DNA from: Halictus rubicundus
Lineage: Eukaryota; Arthropoda; Insecta; Hymenoptera; Halictidae
Length of the DNA stretch: 64,000 bases
Direction: 5' to 3'
Assembly: GCF_050948215.1 (NCBI RefSeq)
Contig: NC_135158.1
Coordinates: forward strand, 1,777,822 to 1,841,821
Position 1 is the stretch's first letter, and each line of letters starts with the position of its first letter. This document shows positions 59,656 through 64,000 of the stretch, in pieces. The notes under the pieces were generated by a model. That model had not been told where the DNA came from. It saw nothing but the letters and a program-made list of their open reading frames with translations, and ran no database searches. Position numbers and translations under genes: made by a program.

Positions 59656-62466
59656 CTTAGGGTCGACCCATACAAAACGGGTCTCACCGGGACCGGGAAC
59701 GGGGCACGTTTTCCCTATGCCATACAGACTTGAGAGGCGCTCAAGATGCTCGCAACAAAGGCCAAGTGCCGCGCACCACGGGGGTTAGCTACCAGAACCC
59801 CAGCACCGTTTACTCCCCGCATACCCCTGAGGATCCTATGGTAGAGCCGACCGGGCCCGGGCCGGGGTTTCACGAAATATTCTTGCGAAGAATACTCAGC
59901 GACCCCGGTCGCCGTGGCGTGGTCGTGGCGAAGGGACAAAAACATTATAAATGTTGTATTATTTTAAAAACTACTTCACCGATGATGATGACCTATCAAT
60001 CGAATCTCGGAATCACTCGGAAAAATAGCAGAGGGACATTAAAAAATTTAGAAGGAATGAGGATATAGCCCCAAGTGTTCCCTTTGCAGACTTGTTTGTA
60101 AAAAAATGGATAGTCTAAAATCGACGAGTTCAGATTATTTCAAGCGAACGCTGCTCCGCGGTACACCGCCTCGAACAGCCGACGTGCTCACTCTTCAAAT
60201 AATTCTAAATTCGTCGATTTTGAGGTGACACCACTTTTTTTTAAACAAGTCACCATTTTCATTAGATCGTGCTCATTCTTATGTTTTCGCTATAAACTCC
60301 CAAAAACTCATTTTCAGCGGTTTGTGTAATGAACATTTTTTTCGCTATCAAAGAATCCTTCGAGATTCGATTGATAGGTCAAAAAGTGAATATCATAGTT
60401 CTTTTAATATAATAGTTACAGAGCAGTACTTCGATGATGCCTCTTTGAAATTTTGGTTTTTAATTTATGGAGCCTCCGAGGTTTCAATCAGGTAAAACCA
60501 GGTAAGGACGCGACGTTCGGCGATTCAGGTAGCCAATTGTAAGTGCACGACTGATCGACCGCTGTTCTCCGACAGGTTTGGAAAAACCAATGTCCTCTGT
60601 GCTAATGATGGTATTTACCTTTCCTGTACACTCCGACTGCACAATACCCCAATAAAATACGGACCTCTTTTCCTGTTTTCTTTCTCGTTGCTACGTGAAA
60701 GTTTCAATTTTAGGACAAACTCTGCGAACCCCCACTTCAGAATGTTTAAAGAACATTATAAACGTTGTATTATTTTAAAAAATGAGGTTATAGCCCCAAG
60801 TGTCCCCTCTACAGACCTGTTTTTAAGTAAGTGAATACTTCAAAATTGACGAAACTAAATTATTTCAAGTGAACCCGGGCCCGGGAGGCCATAGGCCTAA
60901 CAGCCTCCCGGGCTCTGCTTCTACCGTGCGCCAACCGTGCTGCTAGGCTATGTATCGCGGTGCAGCGTTCACTTCAAATAATTTTAATTTCGTCAATTTT
61001 GAAGTGTCCGATTTTTTAAAAACAGGTCCGTGAAGTGAATTTCTCTAACAATTCATAATTGTATTAGATCATGTGGCAGTCGCGTATGTACATGGTGTAA
61101 GGACAACAAGTACAGCTGCTCGGTTGCTGCTCGTAAACGCTCGTCTGCCGTCAAAAAGAAGGCAATGTCGCGGTGCAGCGTACACTTGAAACCATTTTAA
61201 TTTCGCCATTTTTAAAGTGTCACCATTCTTGAGAAGCCCACCGTTAGGTATGCCTATCCCCACCACAGCTGCGCCCGTAGTCCCATTGTTTTGGCTTCGA
61301 CGTCACCCGCTACATGGTATGTGTGACCGCTGTAGCCAATATCTCGACTGTAGCCGAAAGTACGCCTGAAACGAGGCCTGTCCCTTGCACTCTGATCCAA
61401 TCGGCCGCGCATTCGTACCTATGCTCTGTCCAACGAGACCAAGGCAGTGAAGCACCCAGCGTGCGTCCTTTGCTAATTGTCTTGTAAGGGTAACTTCAAC
61501 TCTGTCGCACTCGAGCGCCTATGTTTACGTCTACAGTCTCGTCTCATTGGACAAGATATAGATACGCCATCGCATTCCTGCCAGGGAACCTTCCATCTAA
61601 CCATGTTTAGGCCATCATGGACAAGAATTTAGGAGTTTTCCATATACATACATTTTTTCGCTGGCGACCCTTACTTCAGAATGTCTAAAGAATATCCAGC
61701 AATTTTATGAACCTAAAATAATGAATAGTACAATAAATAGTTTTGCGGCTCCGCGAATTACAAAACGAAATTTCAAAGAGTAAGATGAAGAAACGTAAAA
61801 TGCAGCCATATTTATTCAAATTTTTTCACACTTGAACCAGTGGTAAAATTTGCAAAACAAAGATATTTCTAATATTTTTTAATTAAGAAATGACATTCAC
61901 CAAGGAAAAAATAAATTATTTGAGAACAGCAGTCTTTTGTGATAACCCGGCTCAACCCCCGCCTCCCATTTTCTCTTGGACCACAACATACTTCAATGTC
62001 ATCAAAATTCGAGACATAGTCCCCAAAAAATGATCGAATTCACATGGAATGATCCCCTTCCTAATGTGGATATTTCCTTAAAAAAAAAGTAACAACTATT
62101 CTCGTTTTTGCAATATATGTATGTATAATTTACATACAATACAAGGATGTATGATGTTTCACCAAGAGGCAGGAAGGTTTTCTATTTCCATGGTATTGTA
62201 AAGGGGAGATACCGATAGTTTACCGAAGGAACCGTGAAGGCCCTAAAAACATTTTTTTTGTGCCATGCACAGCAGGGAACTGTCAACGCGCTCCCGAAAG
62301 GCCTTCTGGAAATGGTCAAACGCTCGAGATAATGACCCAACCGGGGCGAGCAGAAATATAGTTTGGAACACTGAAGCCCCGTCGACTCAAACCCTACACC
62401 ATGGTTTCGAATCTAGTAGCCAAACGTCCCCGGTCCCGTCCCGGTCTTGTATGGGTCGACCCTAAG
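59656..62466. mobile_element. Composite inverted-repeat element of 2.8 kb
   Basis: Left end CTTAGGGTCGACCCATACAA (59656) and right end TTGTATGGGTCGACCCTAAG (62466) are perfect reverse complements. Similarity continues inward with CGGGACCGGG words to about 45 bp. Between them lie the GC-rich repeat (59690-59925), two copies of the ATAGCCCCAAGTGT repeat, a palindrome (60780-61045), the 61265-61640 block shared with 48.4 kb and a GGCGATTCAGGTAG piece shared with 45.4 kb. No transposase is visible within it. Confidence 0.55.
60780..61045. repeat. Palindromic repeat around a GC-rich centre
   Basis: Left arm ACAGACCTGTTTTTAAGTAA...CTTCAAAATTGACGAAACTA pairs with right arm AATTTCGTCAATTTTGAAGT...TTTAAAAACAGGTCCGTGA. 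The centre is GC-rich with its own small hairpin CCCGGGAGGC/GCCTCCCGGG. Single arms occur at 52960, 60110 and 61180. Confidence 0.7.
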
Positions 62467-63010
62467 GGTCGACTATGCGGCTACAGCCTTTGATACAAAA
62501 TATATAATTAATGCAGATCAAACGGGATGTCAGTATCAATCAACCTTCGATAGAACCTTGGCAATAGTAGGAGAAAAAGCTATTTTCGTTAATCGAAAAT
62601 GCATTAATAAAACAACGTATTAATACACAGCCCAGTATTCTATGACAATGTCAGGAAAACTGTTGCCTCATGTATTTTTGTGCATGCAAGAACCCAAGGA
62701 AAAAAGTAGCTGAATTGGAAAAAAAATGTAAGAACGTAATTATATCATGTCCGAAATTGGGCAAGCTAACAAGTAAAATATACAAAACCTTTTTGATAGA
62801 CCCTTTTTGAGCCGCATGTAAATTAAGAAAAATTTCTTTTGTTAATTGATTCTTGGTAATAGCGAACAGATATATAAACGTACGATGATGATGTGTTTGT
62901 AACGGATGAAGTACTATGCACTTGTACTATTAAAGTGATTCCGTCCAAGTGTACGTCGCTAGTTCAACCTTGCGACGTTTATTGTTCAGGAATAGTATGG
63001 TCGTGGACGG
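62467..63010 (+). pseudogene. CENP-B/pogo-like (DDE_1) transposase relic
   Basis: The plus strand reads NADQTGCQYQSTFDRTLAIV, where ADQTG carries the first catalytic aspartate, then MTMSGKLLPHVFLCMQEPKE, KNVIISCPKLGKLTSKIYKT and, after a gap, TIKVIPSKCTSLVQPCDVYC. These blocks occur in this order in the DDE_1 catalytic core of CENP-B/pogo-like transposases. Stops (for example at 62623) and a deletion of the second catalytic aspartate region (WGGQ-type block) make it dead. The N-terminal DNA-binding part is absent: the inverted-repeat end at 62466 immediately precedes it. Confidence 0.75.
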
Positions 63011-63139
63011 AAGTAGAAATCAACGGCACTAGAGTATTGAGAGTAGTGTTGACCAATAAGTGTCAATGTCGACTTTGTTACGAGCCAGGCTGCGAGCAAC
63101 GCGAGAGGCCGGCGAGGGGTTGTTACCCCAGAAATATGG

Positions 63140-64000
63140 TTTCGCTTGTTAGGAATGTAGGGAAGGGAAAAGGAAAGTGAGAGAGGAACTAAGGGGATGG
63201 AGGAAGAAGGGAGGGGAGGGTAAGAAATTTAAGGAAGAGAAGAGAAGATATAAGGAGTTGTGTGAAGAGAAGAGAAGATATAAGGAGTTGTGTGAAGAAG
63301 AAGAAGAAGAACATAGACAGAGAGAAATGGGAAAGGATGGTGGAGGGACTAAAAAATGAGAGTCAGATATGGAAAGTGGTGAATATGGAAAGGAAGAGGG
63401 GAGCGAGGATAGACGAAAGGATAAAGATGAAAGAATGGGATGAATATTTTAAAAAAATATTAGGAGGGGTAGATAGGTGGGAACGAAAGGAAGGGGTGGG
63501 CAGAAGGAAGAGGGATGGGGAGAGGAAGCTAGATAAGTCGGAGGTCAGCAGGGTGATTAGGGGTTTGAAGGAAGGGAAAGCTGCCGGGGGGGGGCGGTAT
63601 ACCGAATGAGGTATGGAAATATGGAGGGAATGAGATGGAAGAATGGTTATGGAGAGTCTGTGACAAAGTTTGGAGGGGGGAGGGATGGGCGGAAGACTGA
63701 GAGAAAGGGATAGTGGTGCCAATAGCCAAAAGGGGAGATAATAGTAAGGTGGAGAATTACAGAGGAATAACGCTCACACAGACAGCTTATAAAATATACG
63801 CGTCAATATTGGCGGAGAGGCTGAGAGAGGAGATAGAGAGAAAAGGGTTACTACCAGACAGTCAGGCAGGTTTTAGGAAGGGGATGGGGCGTATAGATAA
63901 CGTGTATGTACTAAATTATTTGATAAACAGACAGGTAAGAAAGAAAACAAAAAAGAGGGGGTTGATTATAATGTTCATAGACTTAAAAGCGGCCTTTGAC
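63140..64000 (+). pseudogene. LINE ORF2: linker and reverse transcriptase start (runs off window)
   Basis: The sequence encodes a highly charged Lys/Glu-rich linker (KRRYKELCEE, REKWERMVEGLKNESQIWKV, EWDEYFKKILGG) and, after frameshifts at about 63605 and a stop at about 63700, RT blocks IVVPIAKRGDNSKVENYRGI, TLTQTAYKIYASILAERLRE, LLPDSQAGFRKGMGRIDNVY and MFIDLKAAFD at the window end. This is the N-terminal part of a non-LTR RT, of a type common in ant and other insect genomes; I do not assign the clade. The endonuclease is missing, so the copy is 5'-truncated at about 63140. A 30-bp tandem duplication lies at 63237-63296. Confidence 0.8.
63237..63296 (+). repeat. 30-bp tandem duplication in LINE frame
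   Basis: GAGAAGAGAAGATATAAGGA followed by GTTGTGTGAA occurs twice in direct succession, giving a repeated ten-residue unit without shifting the frame. Confidence 0.8.

Noticed and set aside
63363..63722. Minus-strand frame of 119 codons rich in Ser, Pro and Leu
   Set aside because: It is the antisense shadow of the purine-rich LINE linker; low-complexity purine tracts leave the opposite strand open.
1..64000. CRISPR arrays, bacterial operons or phage genes
   Set aside because: No regularly spaced direct repeats, no tightly packed same-strand gene clusters, and spliced genes and LINEs are present. The sequence is eukaryotic.

Overview
This is a eukaryotic, almost certainly insect, genomic window. 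One host gene is securely recognised: a phenylalanine 4-hydroxylase (PAH, Drosophila Henna) on the minus strand. Seven coding exons spread over about 21.7 kb can be read from canonical splice sites, and their summed length stays in frame. The style of the mobile elements (CsRn1-like Ty3/gypsy, BEL, copia, R1-clade and jockey-like LINEs, hAT and TA/TTAA palindromic MITEs, a CENP-B/pogo-like transposase relic) and of the PAH protein suggest a hymenopteran, perhaps an ant. That placement is inference. There is no bacterial-type operon, CRISPR array or rRNA.

Layout. 1-5.4 kb: a dead copia element on the minus strand, broken up by a solo LTR, a long LTR-like block and smaller insertions. 5.4-18.4 kb: a degenerate plus-strand Ty3/gypsy element with LTRs, a tRNA-Trp-type primer site, a fragment of gag/pol and the C-terminal end of integrase. 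It has been invaded by another long LTR-like element (6.7-8.5 kb) and by two R1-clade LINEs. The two LINEs lie head to tail, each bounded by the same 14-bp sequence inside the integrase reading frame (9.3-17.5 kb). 18.5-19.2 kb: a TTAA-flanked palindromic MITE. 19.5-24.5 kb: a GC-rich LINE-like stretch, a CsRn1-type gypsy gag-pol relic and a jockey-like LINE relic, all minus strand. 26.3-28.05 kb: an inverted copy of the long LTR-like element, for which the window also holds an empty site. 28.3-28.7 kb: a miniature LTR-like unit with a tRNA-Leu-type primer site and a tRNA-like sequence inside it.

32.7-54.4 kb: the PAH gene. Its introns of 5.5, 10.4, 1.3 and 2.6 kb hold a deleted BEL element, a hAT MITE with perfect 8-bp target duplications, solo LTRs, several palindromic MITE families and, on the opposite strand, a previously unlabelled two-exon open reading frame (40,190-40,565) that looks like a small nested gene.

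54.4-64 kb: AT-rich DNA built mainly of nested inverted-repeat elements, a degenerate CENP-B/pogo-like (DDE_1) transposase and, running off the right edge, the start of another LINE reverse transcriptase.

Most reading frames here are transposon relics with stops and frameshifts. Apart from PAH and the small nested gene, the only long intact frames are the two LINE ORF1 genes.
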